Counted from the first letter of the stretch, positions 51,992 to 61,475 are shown. The stretch: DNA of 64,000 nt from Phytobacter palmae (GCA_900112785.1 FONB01000003.1:248001-312000); one strand, 5' to 3'. Numbers and translations: made by a program. The notes: generated by a model from the letters alone, not told the origin.

Positions 51992-53400
51992 TGACGTCAT
52001 CAACCCTGTTGCCGAAGATTTTACTGTCAGTACTGAAAGGCCAACCGAAAGCACTGCAGGACAGTCACTATCCGGCCTGGCATCTGGCCCCGGCGACGGG
52101 GCTGTTGAATGACCCTAACGGCTTTATCCATTTTCAGGGGCGGTTTCATCTGTTCTATCAATGGAACCCGCTCGGCTGTCAGCATAATCACAAATGCTGG
52201 GGACACTGGAGTTCAGCGGATCTACTGCACTGGCAGCATGAGCCGGTAGCGCTTATGCCGGAAGAAGAATATGACCGCAGCGGTTGCTATTCCGGCAGCG
52301 CGGTAGACAACCAGGGCGAACTGACGTTGTGTTATACCGGTAATGTGAAATTCGCCGAAGGCGGACGCACGGCCTGGCAGTGTCTGGCGGTACAGAACGC
52401 CGAAGGCGGGTTTGATAAGCTCGGGCCAGTCATTCCGTTGCCGGAGGGGTACACCGGGCACGTCAGGGACCCGAAAGTCTGGCGGCACGAAAACCAGTGG
52501 TACATGGTGCTCGGCGCGCAGGATCTGGCGCAGCGCGGTAAAGTGCTGCTACTACGTTCCGACGATCTGCATCACTGGCAATTGCTCGGTGAGCTCGCCG
52601 GGAGCGGCCTCGGTGGTTTAGGCGAGGCAGGGTACATGTGGGAGTGCCCGGACCTGTTCACGCTGGGGGCAGACACCTTCCTCATCTGTTGCCCGCAAGG
52701 GGTTGCCCGTGACGCGCACCGTTTCCTCAATACACACCCGAGCGCGTACCTGAGCGGGACATTCTCCCCTGAACAGGCAACGTTTAAACATGGCGCGCTG
52801 CATGAACTTGACGCCGGATTTGAATTTTACGCTCCGCAGACCACGTTAAGCGCTGATGGTCGACGTCTGCTGGTGGGGTGGATGGGGGTGCCGGATGGCG
52901 AGGAGATGCGCCAGCCTACGGTAGCGCAGGGCTGGATCCATCAAATGACCTGCGTGCGTGAGCTTTCCACCCATAACGGTAAATTGTATCAACAGCCGAT
53001 CAGGGAATTGCAGGCGTTGCGCGAAGATGAGCAGTGTTTTGCAGGACGTGCGGATGACGCGCCGGGGATTGACGCCCGGAGCCTGGAACTACTGGTCGAG
53101 AGTAAAGGCGAGCTGAAGCTGAATTTTGGCGATACGCTTATTCTGCACTGGCAAAAAAACCAGCTGCGCCTTGACCGCCGTAGCCTGGAAAATGGCGAAT
53201 GGCTCTCCCGTTACTGGGACGGAGAGGCAAATGTGCTGCAGATTTTATGCGACAGCTCCAGCGTTGAGATCTTCATTAATGAGGGAGCTGGCGTAATGAG
53301 CAGCCGCTACTTCCCGTCACATCCTGCGCAAATAACCTTTAGCGGAAGTGGCGAACTGCGGGTGCAATACTGGTCGTTACGCCCTTGCATGGTAGAATAG
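51991..53400 (+). CDS. scrB: Sucrose-6-phosphate hydrolase ScrB
   Basis: A 469-aa GH32 invertase that splits sucrose 6-phosphate into glucose 6-phosphate and fructose. The nucleophile is D41 in LLNDPNG, the transition-state residue D160 in RDP and the acid/base E218 in WECPDLF. The C-terminal beta-sandwich is present. Confidence 0.96.
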   Translation: MTSSTLLPKILLSVLKGQPKALQDSHYPAWHLAPATGLLNDPNGFIHFQGRFHLFYQWNPLGCQHNHKCWGHWSSADLLHWQHEPVALMPEEEYDRSGCYSGSAVDNQGELTLCYTGNVKFAEGGRTAWQCLAVQNAEGGFDKLGPVIPLPEGYTGHVRDPKVWRHENQWYMVLGAQDLAQRGKVLLLRSDDLHHWQLLGELAGSGLGGLGEAGYMWECPDLFTLGADTFLICCPQGVARDAHRFLNTHPSAYLSGTFSPEQATFKHGALHELDAGFEFYAPQTTLSADGRRLLVGWMGVPDGEEMRQPTVAQGWIHQMTCVRELSTHNGKLYQQPIRELQALREDEQCFAGRADDAPGIDARSLELLVESKGELKLNFGDTLILHWQKNQLRLDRRSLENGEWLSRYWDGEANVLQILCDSSSVEIFINEGAGVMSSRYFPSHPAQITFSGSGELRVQYWSLRPCMVE

Positions 53401-53429
53401 CGGCTTGTTTCATTAACCGATGCATTGTC

Positions 53430-54461
53430 GTGAGAAAAACAAAACGCGTTACCATCACTGATATTGCCGCGCTGGCGGGTGTCTCAAAAGCCACCGCCAG
53501 TCTGGTACTCAATGGACGAGGTAAAGAGTTACGCGTGGCGCAGGAAACCCGTCAACGTGTGCTTTCCCTTGCTCAGCAGCACCATTATCAGCCGAGCATT
53601 CATGCCCGGCTGTTGCGCGAGGATCGCAGCCACACGCTGGGGCTGGTGGTTCCTGAGATAACCAACCACGGTTTTGCTGCTTTTTCTCATGAGCTGGAAA
53701 ACTTGTGCCGCGAGGCGGGGTTACAGCTTCTTATCTCCTGCACCGATGAAAACGCCAGCCAGGAGTCGGTGGTGGTCAACAATCTGGTCTCCCGCCAGGT
53801 GGACGGGCTGATTGTTGCCTCGAGCATGCTCAATGACGCCGATTACCTGAAACTCAGCGAGCAACTGCCCGTAGTACTGTTTGACCGCCACATGAACAGC
53901 ACACCTTTGCCGCTGGTGATTACCGATGCGGTGACACCCACCGCCGATCTGGTTGAACGTCTGGCCCGTGCGAATCCTGATGAAATCTACTTTTTAGGTG
54001 GGCAACCGCGATTGTCGCCAACCAAAGACCGTCTGGCAGGTTTCACGCAAGGGCTGGAGAGAGCGGGGGTGACGTTACGCCCCGAGTGGATTATTCATGG
54101 CAACTATCACCCCAGCAGCGGCTACGAAATGTTTGCCGCCCTCTGTGCAAAACTGGGTCGTCCACCCAAAGCCTTGTTTACTGCGGCATGCGGGCTGCTT
54201 GAGGGTGTGCTGCGTTATATGAGCCAGCACCATTTACTGCAAAGCGATATTCACATCGCCAGCTTCGACGATCACTATCTCTACGACTCGCTTTCGTTGA
54301 GTATTGATACCGTCGAGCAGAATATCCCGCGCCTGGCATACGACTGTTTTGACCTCATCACGCAACTGATTGAGGGCAATGAACCTACCGAACAGCAGCG
54401 AATTTTGCCGGCCACTCTGCGCCTGCGTAATAAAAACATCGACCCCACACCGTCTGGCTGA
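53430..54461 (+). CDS. scrR: LacI-family sucrose repressor ScrR
   Basis: A 343-aa repressor of the scr genes, released by fructose or fructose 1-phosphate. The N-terminal HTH is [25 protein letters not shown]; the periplasmic-binding-like sensor domain follows. The start is GTG 53430 (MRKTKRVTI); the nearby ATG is out of frame. It lies 29 bp after scrB as in Klebsiella, so the regulator is transcribed with its own operon. Confidence 0.95.
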   Translation: MRKTKRVTITDIAALAGVSKATASLVLNGRGKELRVAQETRQRVLSLAQQHHYQPSIHARLLREDRSHTLGLVVPEITNHGFAAFSHELENLCREAGLQLLISCTDENASQESVVVNNLVSRQVDGLIVASSMLNDADYLKLSEQLPVVLFDRHMNSTPLPLVITDAVTPTADLVERLARANPDEIYFLGGQPRLSPTKDRLAGFTQGLERAGVTLRPEWIIHGNYHPSSGYEMFAALCAKLGRPPKALFTAACGLLEGVLRYMSQHHLLQSDIHIASFDDHYLYDSLSLSIDTVEQNIPRLAYDCFDLITQLIEGNEPTEQQRILPATLRLRNKNIDPTPSG

Positions 54462-54996
54462 TTCAGCAGTTTTCTTCACCGCAACCACGTAAAGGAACAA
54501 CCTGGTTCTTTCACGTGGTTATATTTTTTCGGTTAGAGCGTACGCTCTTACTGACGTTTTTTCTCACGTTTATTCATTCCACTATCAATGTCTTCATAAT
54601 TTATCACATCGATAATCATGAAATGAGACATCTCTCTTCTTCATATTTCAGAAAATATGTTTCAAATGGATGAGTAAATGATTCTATATATTAGGTGATG
54701 ATTTAACTTGTTTTAATTGATGTATTTTATACATGTTGCATTAATAATGTAATATGTCTTTTTATTATATATCTATGTGAGGTGTATTTTATCTTTCTTT
54801 CATGCAAGATGGAAAATATGTATATTTATCAAGGTGGTGATTATTTTTTCATTTGTTCTGTTTATCATTTCGGTGAGCTGATTATCAAGCTTTCATAATT
54901 TGTATGAATGTTTTTATAATAAACGGATGTTTTTTTGACAACAGGCGTTTTTTAGTTAATATATTCCGAGGGAAAAATATTGTCAGGGTGACGATT
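54462..54996. other. AT-rich interval between scrR and the adhesin gene
   Basis: About 535 bp. After the scrR terminator it is very AT-rich (54560-54960), a composition often silenced by H-NS and typical of transferred fimbrial genes. No gene or clear operator was found. Confidence 0.6.
54483..54530 (+). terminator. Terminator of scrYABR
   Basis: Long stem of AACCACGTAAAGGAAC against GTTCTTTCACGTGGTT with two mismatches, then ATATTTTTTC. Confidence 0.85.
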
Positions 54997-56214
54997 ATGC
55001 GCAGAACAGGTTTGTTGGTTTTATTTTTTCTGTTTTTAACTAATATTGCTTATGCTCGCGTGGTGACATGTACAGGTGGTGTCAATCCCATATCCTTTAC
55101 TTTGCCCGCATCGGCATCGGATAAAATAACCGCAGGCCTTTCTGGAGATACGACAACGTATCGGGAACTTTATACTTACAATTATTTTGCGTGGGGAGTT
55201 TCCGGGACGACTTGCCGGGCCAGTGCAAACGGTGTGCAACTGGGGTGGATGGAATATGCCTATAGCACTACCGGGAAAACACCAATTAAATACGGTAATG
55301 AATATATTTTCCCTACGAAAATCGATGGCTTAGGCATCTCCTTTATTGATACTAATATTACCCAAAAATCATTCGGTGGCTATGCTGAAGGCGCACTGAA
55401 TCGAAGCACCTGGACATTATCGACAAGCAATTTTACCTGGAGCGCCTTCTTTACGGTTAAGGTAAAACTGTGGAAGATTCCAGGGAAATTCAATTCCGCC
55501 CAGCTTAACGGCGGCGGTATGCTTGAGTTCGATGATATTAAGGTGGTTCAGGCTCTGCAAATTCTTACCGCCGGGGATACCTGGGCCAGTGGTCTGCCTA
55601 ACCACGGTGAAGCTCCTTTGGCAAACAGCTGGACCACGAATTCAGTTTCTTTAAGTGGTGGTTTTACTATTTACCCTGGAACGTGTGACCTTGCTAATAA
55701 GACAGTGGAGTTGGGTAAGTTTAACGCCGCAGATATACCGAATTCTTCGCCCTGGAAAGACGTCAGTTTCACAATAAATTGCCCTCCAACGTGGGGATAT
55801 GGAGGGTCGGGCACAACCAACGTCGCCTATTATGATAATTTGAATGTTGCCAATCCTAATGCCGTTATAAGTCGAGTCGCAAATACAGCGAATTCTGGGT
55901 TAATTATTACGGTATATCCACGTACCGGAATTATTGACTCCAGCCGTGGCATTATTGGTTTACGGGCTGGTGGCGCAGAAGGTTACGGTATTCAACTTGC
56001 CTGGGGCACAGCGTCGGTACAGCCAACAACAGGTGATCCGACAAGTAAAGTCCTCTTAAATCAACCAAATATTGTGAATACCACGAATTACGGTAATACA
56101 GGTCAAACGACGTCTCAATTAATAAACATGGCCGCCCGCTATATTCGTACTACCGGCGCCGTTCAGGCGGGTCGTGCAGACGCCTCAATAGAAGTGGTTG
56201 CCAGCTACGACTGA
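54997..56214 (+). CDS. Orphan FimH-type two-domain fimbrial adhesin
   Basis: A 405-aa secreted protein. The signal peptide is MRRTGLLVLFFLFLTNIAYA. The N-terminal half (about 20-225) is a lectin-like beta domain with paired cysteines (VTCTGG, TTCRAS). The C-terminal half is a pilin domain starting at LSGGFTIYPGTCDLANKTVELGKF, with a second Cys in TINCPP and a typical end ADASIEVVASYD. I start at ATG 54997 after AGGGTGACG. No chaperone, usher or major pilin gene is nearby, so it must use another fimbrial system or be a remnant. Confidence 0.8.
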   Translation: MRRTGLLVLFFLFLTNIAYARVVTCTGGVNPISFTLPASASDKITAGLSGDTTTYRELYTYNYFAWGVSGTTCRASANGVQLGWMEYAYSTTGKTPIKYGNEYIFPTKIDGLGISFIDTNITQKSFGGYAEGALNRSTWTLSTSNFTWSAFFTVKVKLWKIPGKFNSAQLNGGGMLEFDDIKVVQALQILTAGDTWASGLPNHGEAPLANSWTTNSVSLSGGFTIYPGTCDLANKTVELGKFNAADIPNSSPWKDVSFTINCPPTWGYGGSGTTNVAYYDNLNVANPNAVISRVANTANSGLIITVYPRTGIIDSSRGIIGLRAGGAEGYGIQLAWGTASVQPTTGDPTSKVLLNQPNIVNTTNYGNTGQTTSQLINMAARYIRTTGAVQAGRADASIEVVASYD

Positions 56215-56269
56215 TAAACCCTCCCCCTCGCTGTTAATAGTGAGGGGGATGATGAGTGCCTGATTGCTG

Positions 56270-56869
56270 TTAATCGCGCGCTTTAGTCCCGTTGACCATG
56301 CAAACGATCCCCTGAACCAGTTCATCCTTCGCTTGTTGCGCGCTGATTTTTCCTATTACCACCGCCCACGATAACCCCTCAGCCGCACCGAGCATCGCCC
56401 ATAGTGCCGGGGTCTGTAGCGTATGGCCCTGACAGAAAGGGCTAAACAGCGTCCGGCATTTTTCGATAAACGCTGTGGCGTACTCCTGGCGTAGTTGTTC
56501 GAGTTCCGGCGTGCCGCTCAGCGCGGCAATAACGCTCGGCATTTCGCGACCGGACAACAACACGCACTCAATCCAGGCATCGGCAATTACCGCCGCGATT
56601 TTCTCCAGTACTGGCTCCGTCTGGCTAATTTTTTCATCCATCCGCGCCGTCGAACGCAGATCATATTCCCGATAAATTGCGGCAAACAGGCCTGAACGAG
56701 TGGTGAAATGATCGTAAACCACTGGCTTTGTGATCCCGGCGCGTTCTGCGAGGTGGCCGAGCGTCAGGGCTTCTGTACCTTCTTCCCGGATGATTTGCCA
56801 GGCCACCTCAATCAGCTGGGTATAACGTTCCTGCCTTGATAAACGCTGGCGCGTGCTCTGACTGCTCAT
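56270..56869 (-). CDS. TetR-family repressor
   Basis: A 199-aa regulator. The N-terminal HTH is TLGHLAERAGITKPVVYDHFTTRSGLFAAIY (about 36-66), followed by a helical ligand domain. It is divergent from an NAD(P)H quinone reductase-like gene with a large palindrome between them, so it probably represses both itself and that gene. The inducer is likely a quinone or electrophile by analogy. Confidence 0.88.
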   Translation of the reverse strand: MSSQSTRQRLSRQERYTQLIEVAWQIIREEGTEALTLGHLAERAGITKPVVYDHFTTRSGLFAAIYREYDLRSTARMDEKISQTEPVLEKIAAVIADAWIECVLLSGREMPSVIAALSGTPELEQLRQEYATAFIEKCRTLFSPFCQGHTLQTPALWAMLGAAEGLSWAVVIGKISAQQAKDELVQGIVCMVNGTKARD

Positions 56870-56894
56870 CGTAGAAATTCTCCGTTGACATGCT

Positions 56895-56941
56895 TATATA
56901 CCAAAGGTAACTTACTACAAGTAGGTTACCTTTGGTATATA
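56895..56941. promoter_or_regulatory. Large palindromic operator between the TetR and quinone-reductase genes
   Basis: Two perfect 17-bp inverted arms (56895-56911 TATATACCAAAGGTAAC and 56925-56941) flank 13 bp that are themselves nearly palindromic. It lies 25 bp before the TetR start and 43 bp before the other gene. It is the likely TetR binding site, probably for two dimers. Confidence 0.75.
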
Positions 56942-56984
56942 AGAGTACGTTTCCTTACGCTATCCCGCAACCAGGAGTCGCCAG

Positions 56985-57569
56985 ATGCATGCTTTAATCG
57001 TCGTTTCTCACCCGGATACCCATTCTCTGACCCACAGCGTCGCAGCCGCCGTGGCGAAAGGGATCACTGCTCAATCACAACACACTGTAGAGATTGTCGA
57101 CCTGCACGCCGAAGGTTTTAACCCGACCTTCAACGCGCAAGATTTTGCCGCGTTCAGGCTTACCGCGCCCGTCCCTGCGGATATTGTCGCAGAGCAAGCG
57201 CGAATTGATAAGGCCGACGCGCTGGTACTGGTATTCCCTGTCTATTGGTGGTCGATGCCCGCGCTGCTCAAGGGCTGGATTGATCGCGTGTTTACCAACG
57301 GCTGGGCCTATGAAGAGACCGCCGAAGGGGAAATAGTGAAAAAGTTGGGGCACCTGCCGGTACATATTATTGGTCTTGGTGCCGCAAGCCAGGGTGCTTA
57401 TGACCGGCATGGTTTTACTGCAGCCTTTAACGCACAAATCGCCCACGGTATTTTTGATTACTGCGGCGCACAGGTGAAAGCGTCTGAGCTACTGCTACTA
57501 CCGGAACTGGGAAGCGGGAAGGCGTATCTGGATAAGGCGCTGACGCTGGGTAATAAGGTGTTTGAGTAA
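56985..57569 (+). CDS. NAD(P)H dehydrogenase (quinone)-like flavoprotein
   Basis: A 194-aa flavodoxin-fold protein of the DT-diaphorase/KefF/YwrO type. FMN/FAD-binding motifs are VVSHPDTHSLTHSVA and VFPVYWWSMPALLKGWIDRVFTNGWAYE. Such enzymes reduce quinones and nitro compounds by two electrons. AGGAG lies 10 nt before the ATG. The divergent TetR gene is its likely regulator. There is no adjacent Kef channel gene, so an ancillary role in potassium efflux is unlikely. Confidence 0.85.
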   Translation: MHALIVVSHPDTHSLTHSVAAAVAKGITAQSQHTVEIVDLHAEGFNPTFNAQDFAAFRLTAPVPADIVAEQARIDKADALVLVFPVYWWSMPALLKGWIDRVFTNGWAYEETAEGEIVKKLGHLPVHIIGLGAASQGAYDRHGFTAAFNAQIAHGIFDYCGAQVKASELLLLPELGSGKAYLDKALTLGNKVFE

Positions 57570-57702
57570 GGGAGATAGCTGAAAAGCTGGGTGTGCAAAG
57601 AGGCACTCAATGCTCAGTGCATGCCAGACTGAAAATGGCGCTCTGCGAAAGACTCAGCGCCTGTCCGGCTGCACGGCGGGGGTTTAAGATCATATACGCA
57701 AC

Positions 57703-57731
57703 CACTGCCGCCCGCAGTGCAGGCGGCAGTG
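57703..57731. terminator. Hairpin downstream of the IutA-like gene
   Basis: CACTGCCGCC and GGCGGCAGTG form perfect 10-bp arms with a 9-nt loop, 5 bp from the receptor stop. There is no U-tract. Confidence 0.5.
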
Positions 57732-57735
57732 ACTA

Positions 57736-59925
57736 TCAGAATACGACCGAGTAATTCAGACCGAAAGTACGACCGCGGCCTTTGTAAGTATAGAGATTCT
57801 CAGCGCCGTAGGTTGGGCTGTAAAGGCCCGGCGCGCGCTGTCCCCAGGCGGTGGTGTAATCTTCATCCAGCAGGTTTTCGACGCTAAAGCTCAGCTTACC
57901 CACGGGCAGAAGATAACTGCCTAACAGGTCAACGGTGTTATAACCATCGATGTGTTTACCCGCTTCGTCAGAGAGATCAAAGGTCTGGGTACTTTGCAGA
58001 CGTAGCATCCAGTCGCCCGGTGCCCAGGTGACCCAGGCGCTCATTTTCGACGGGCTGGCGCTATCGACCGTCAGTTTTTCCCATTTGCCGTCGACGCGGG
58101 TTTGCGATTTGATAGCATTAAAGTTCGCGCCGGTGCTCCACTCGCTGTCGGTAAAGAAATAATCCACCTGACCTTCCACACCGTAGATACGACGCTGGTC
58201 ATCTTCGATATTGATGGTCATGTCGGTTTTATTGATGTTGATGGTTTTGTCAGAAAGCGAGTAGTAACCGGCAATCTGGGTGCGCAGGTTATCTCCGGTG
58301 TAGCGCCAGCCCAGCTCATACGCATCGACTTTGATACCGTCGAGTTTTGAGTCGTTGACGTTCACGCTATTGACCAGGCGATAGTGCCCATTGCTCAACT
58401 GGTAGGTACCGGAGCCGTAGTATTTCGCCAGATCCGGGATCTCAAAGCCTTGTGAGAAGTTAAACCACAGTTGCTGGCGATCCGTCAGATGACCGAGGAT
58501 ACCTGCGTTAAACAACAGATTGTTGTAATCGGTTTTCCCGCCAGGCACCGCATCTGCCGAGGTAGCTCTGCCTGTGGCAATGGCCTGTTGTTGCGCGTAA
58601 CCAATAAAGTCATCGACCCGGTTTTCCGTGTACTGATAACGTACGCCACCGCTCAGAGTGATAGCGGAGATGTCGTAGCTGGTTTGCAGGAAGGGGGCGA
58701 GGTTGGTGATGCTGTAACCCGGGTAGCGCCCGACGTTATAAGCGTTGTCCAGCTTCATGCCACCGCTGGCAGCCGCTTTGTTGAGGTCGAAAAATTGCTG
58801 GTTGGCGTCGAAGGTTTCATGCTCGGCATCCACACCCCATGTCAGCGTCAAATCCTCCAGTGGCTTGCTGTTGATGGTCAGCTTGCCGCCGTAGAAATCG
58901 GTCTTTTGCTGCGATGCGCCAATACTGGTAACACGGCCGCCAGAGAGGGTGGGGAAGGGGTAGAACGTCAGGCTTTCATCGCGGTAGTAAATCTGAGCGA
59001 GCAGGTCCTGCCCCCAGAAATCAGTGTTGGAATATTGCAGATTGATCAGGTGGCGCTCGGTGCCCGGAATGCGGTCGGAGTCGAGATTATTTTTGTTGTA
59101 GGCATTGCCGGAACCGGTCACTGCCGAGAAATTCTCGCCCAGGAACAGACCGTGCTTGCCGTCGGACTGGCTCTTGTAATACTGGGTGGTGAGCTGCAAC
59201 TGCTGATGATCGTCGATATTCAGCGTGCCGGTGCCCATGACATCCAGACGGTCTGAGTACTGCAGACCGGTCTGGGTGTTATCGATATTGACCTCGTTGC
59301 CTTTGCCGTCATACCAGCCGCCAAAGCGCTGATACGCCACCGACAGGCGACCGGAGGCATTGTCGTTGCCGCCGCTGACCGCCGCCGCGATATTCTCGTC
59401 ATTATCGTTATGGCTGTTAAAGCCCGTCTTCATGCCAGTCTGAAATTCGACTTCTGTTTCCGGCTGGCCTTTTTTGGTCACGATATTGATCAAACCACCG
59501 GTACTGCCGCCACCATAGAGAGAGGTGGCGCCGGAGATAACTTCAATGCGGGCGATATTAAATGGATCGATCGAATCAAGCTGGCGGCTGTCGCTGCGTG
59601 AGGAGTTTAAACGTACGCCATCGACCATGACCATCATTGAGCGGCCACGCATGTTCATGCCGTAATTGGTGCGCCCCTGGCTGCTGACATCCATACCGGG
59701 AATCAATTGCGCCAGTACCTCTTTGAACTCTTTCCCGCCCTGAACCTGCTGTTCAATTTCAGCTTGTTCAATGACCCAGGTGGTCTGCGCCATGTCGGTA
59801 ATGCTGTGATTCGCACGGCTGGCGGCCACCACCAGTGTCTCTTCTTTTTGACCTTCAGCTGCGGCATGAGCGTTTAATATCATCAGTAAACAAGGACTTA
59901 ATGTCCAAAAATTACGAGGTTTCAT
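57736..59925 (-). CDS. iutA: TonB-dependent siderophore receptor, IutA (aerobactin) type
   Basis: A 729-aa outer membrane receptor closely resembling IutA (RTNYGMNMRGR, DGVRLNSSRSDSRQLDS, ATSLYGGGSTGGLINIVTKKGQPET, QRAPGLYSPTYG). It has a signal peptide of about 22 residues, a TonB box near ETLVV (residues 29-33), a plug and a 22-strand barrel ending in Phe. No aerobactin synthesis genes (iucABCD) adjoin it, so the cell may take up aerobactin or a related hydroxamate made by others. Transport would be powered by TonB with the ExbBD encoded above. A Fur-like site lies upstream. Confidence 0.85.
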   Translation of the reverse strand: MKPRNFWTLSPCLLMILNAHAAAEGQKEETLVVAASRANHSITDMAQTTWVIEQAEIEQQVQGGKEFKEVLAQLIPGMDVSSQGRTNYGMNMRGRSMMVMVDGVRLNSSRSDSRQLDSIDPFNIARIEVISGATSLYGGGSTGGLINIVTKKGQPETEVEFQTGMKTGFNSHNDNDENIAAAVSGGNDNASGRLSVAYQRFGGWYDGKGNEVNIDNTQTGLQYSDRLDVMGTGTLNIDDHQQLQLTTQYYKSQSDGKHGLFLGENFSAVTGSGNAYNKNNLDSDRIPGTERHLINLQYSNTDFWGQDLLAQIYYRDESLTFYPFPTLSGGRVTSIGASQQKTDFYGGKLTINSKPLEDLTLTWGVDAEHETFDANQQFFDLNKAAASGGMKLDNAYNVGRYPGYSITNLAPFLQTSYDISAITLSGGVRYQYTENRVDDFIGYAQQQAIATGRATSADAVPGGKTDYNNLLFNAGILGHLTDRQQLWFNFSQGFEIPDLAKYYGSGTYQLSNGHYRLVNSVNVNDSKLDGIKVDAYELGWRYTGDNLRTQIAGYYSLSDKTININKTDMTINIEDDQRRIYGVEGQVDYFFTDSEWSTGANFNAIKSQTRVDGKWEKLTVDSASPSKMSAWVTWAPGDWMLRLQSTQTFDLSDEAGKHIDGYNTVDLLGSYLLPVGKLSFSVENLLDEDYTTAWGQRAPGLYSPTYGAENLYTYKGRGRTFGLNYSVVF

Positions 59926-60001
59926 TATTGTGATAATCCTGATTAATCAAAGGTACGGCGGCGTTGATTCTCCTGTGCCGCAAACGCATCACCTCAGCGG
60001 T

Positions 60002-60020
60002 GATAGTGATTATCAAGATG
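60002..60020 (-). promoter_or_regulatory. Fur box of the IutA-like receptor gene
   Basis: GATAGTGATTATCAAGATG matches the 19-bp Fur consensus at 14 positions by my count and lies 77-95 bp before the start, so iron repression is expected. Confidence 0.65.
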
Positions 60021-60143
60021 ATATGAATTATCGTTACCATGTAAACAGTTTATGTTAAAAAATATTTCCACAATGGCATGATTTTTATATGGTTTATTGA
60101 TGAGGGAATGGGATGTTTGGTGAGTCTGTAGAGTTAAAATAGG

Positions 60144-60208
60144 GGAGCAGTAGCCCGGATTAGACGTAGCCGCATCCGGGAAAGCGGGGCTGAATGCTCC
60201 CCCTCATA
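60144..60208. repeat. 65-bp direct repeat, left copy (contains a REP)
   Basis: Identical at 63 of 65 positions to 61236-61300, same orientation. It includes a REP-like core (AGCCCGGATTAGACGTAGCC, GCATCCGGG). The two copies flank the effector/immunity cassette. Confidence 0.85.
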
Positions 60209-60309
60209 CCGATTTTCCGGCCGGGGGAGAGGGGGATAAGGAGCCAATCACCTGCGTTCCTCTCTGGTGAAAGGAGCGGTAATGGAAAATGTTGCTGGTT
60301 CTATTGAGG

Positions 60310-60648
60310 CTAGTGAGTTAAATCCTTTTTGGTAACCAAAAAACTGTTTACTTCACTGATTGAACATTCAGTACTGGAAGCATCGCTTTGAGTAATAACT
60401 TCGTACTGACCGCCTGATTTATCATGAAAGACAAAGTGATAAATTTGGGTGTAAAGATCCTTACCCTTCTTCTCTGATGCCAACTGTTTTATTTCTGTTT
60501 TTGATTCGTCCAGGTTAGCGAGGTCAACTATGCCAGCATTCTTCATCCATGCTTCCGCCATGTTCATTGGCCATGAATGGCAGTCCGGAGATGATGCCAG
60601 TACTGAGAGCGGCATAATAGCCAGCAGCCCGATGATGTATTTTTTCAT
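60310..60648 (-). CDS. Putative periplasmic immunity protein for the Tlde1-like effector
   Basis: A 112-aa exported protein: signal peptide MKKYIIGLLAIMPLSVLA, mature protein with two Cys (DCHSW and TECSIS) that could form a disulfide. It overlaps the Tlde1-like gene by 4 bp (ATGA), so the two are translated together. Size, periplasmic targeting and position fit a cognate immunity protein (Tldi1-like) against a peptidoglycan-targeting effector. I do not recognise the family from sequence alone, so function is inferred from context. Confidence 0.7.
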   Translation of the reverse strand: MKKYIIGLLAIMPLSVLASSPDCHSWPMNMAEAWMKNAGIVDLANLDESKTEIKQLASEKKGKDLYTQIYHFVFHDKSGGQYEVITQSDASSTECSISEVNSFLVTKKDLTH

Positions 60649-61013
60649 TTTATAACCTCAAGTGACTTATCTCCGCTACTCCATATTTTCTGGCGAATAA
60701 ACAGCGGTAAGATGATACAGCCATTAGACGCTGTGCCAGGGTGCTTTACACTATCCCCGTGGATCAGGAATCCTGAACGTCCATACATGGTATTTTCCGG
60801 GCTGGGGTGCAGTCGGAGTGAATATGCTCCGGTATGCGGATGGTGAAACGGATGGCCTGTTATTGAATATTTTCCCCGCGGAAGAGGACCTGTGTCAGGC
60901 GTTCCTTCCATCTGGGCATTATTTTTCCCAGCCCCTTTTCCTGCGTATCCTTTTGCTACATAGCTGCCATTGTGGCTTAAGTTTCCTGTACTCTGCTCAT
61001 ACACCCACGTCAT
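60645..61013 (-). CDS. Tlde1-like (DUF2778) type VI L,D-transpeptidase effector
   Basis: A 122-aa protein of the DUF2778/Tlde1 family. These effectors enter the target periplasm and act as L,D-carboxypeptidase/transpeptidases on peptidoglycan tetrapeptides. The N terminus MTWVYEQSTGNLSHNG and GYAGKGAGKNNAQME are typical. The active-site pair is probably H85 (IHGD) and C99 (ASNGCII). I start at ATG 61013, with GAGGGA 7 nt upstream; a 30-codon extension lacks family support. No Hcp, VgrG or PAAR gene is near, so this is an orphan cassette. Confidence 0.82.
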   Translation of the reverse strand: MTWVYEQSTGNLSHNGSYVAKGYAGKGAGKNNAQMEGTPDTGPLPRGKYSITGHPFHHPHTGAYSLRLHPSPENTMYGRSGFLIHGDSVKHPGTASNGCIILPLFIRQKIWSSGDKSLEVIK

Positions 61014-61235
61014 ACATAATCCCTCATCGCGTAAGTAATAGGGCTTTGCTCTTGCTATAACCCGTTCAGTTTTATGCGCGGAATGTAGCTGTGGTTCAAC
61101 CACAACTGAAACTGTTTCAGCTTCTTTGAATTAAACTCTGCAAACAGTTATCGATGCATGTTAACCGTTTTGATCATGTCATATGCATCAGGAATTCTCT
61201 GACTTTTATTTTTGCAGTTATATAAAGACTTCCCT

Positions 61236-61300
61236 GGAGCAGGAGCCCGGTTTAGACGTAGCCGCATCCGGGAAAGCGGGGCTGAATGCTCCCCCTCATA
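61236..61300. repeat. 65-bp direct repeat, right copy
   Basis: Second copy of the 60144-60208 repeat, 1092 bp away with two mismatches. It lies between the effector gene and the tRNA-associated tandem repeats. Confidence 0.85.
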
Positions 61301-61451
61301 TTGATGTGGGTTATTTAGAGTAGTGGTGTCCGAACCCGGACTAACGCCGAAGGCGTTGAACAGCGCGCTTGTCGCGCTGGCCCCGTAGGGGTGAGCCGCT
61401 TGCGGCGAATAATCGAACGGCGTTCGATGGAGAGTCAGGACGCAGAAAAGC

Positions 61452-61475
61452 AAAAACCCAGCCATAGGCTGGGTT
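61452..61475 (-). terminator. Terminator hairpin in repeat copy 1
   Basis: AACCCAGCC-TAT-GGCTGGGTT followed by TTT on the minus strand; same element as in the other two copies. Confidence 0.8.

Larger units (their letters stand above)
59926..60309. other. Intergenic region with Fur-like site and REP-type repeat
   Basis: About 384 bp between the IutA-like gene and the immunity gene. It holds a Fur-like site (60002-60020) and the first copy of a 65-bp repeat (60144-60208). No gene was seen. Confidence 0.6.
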
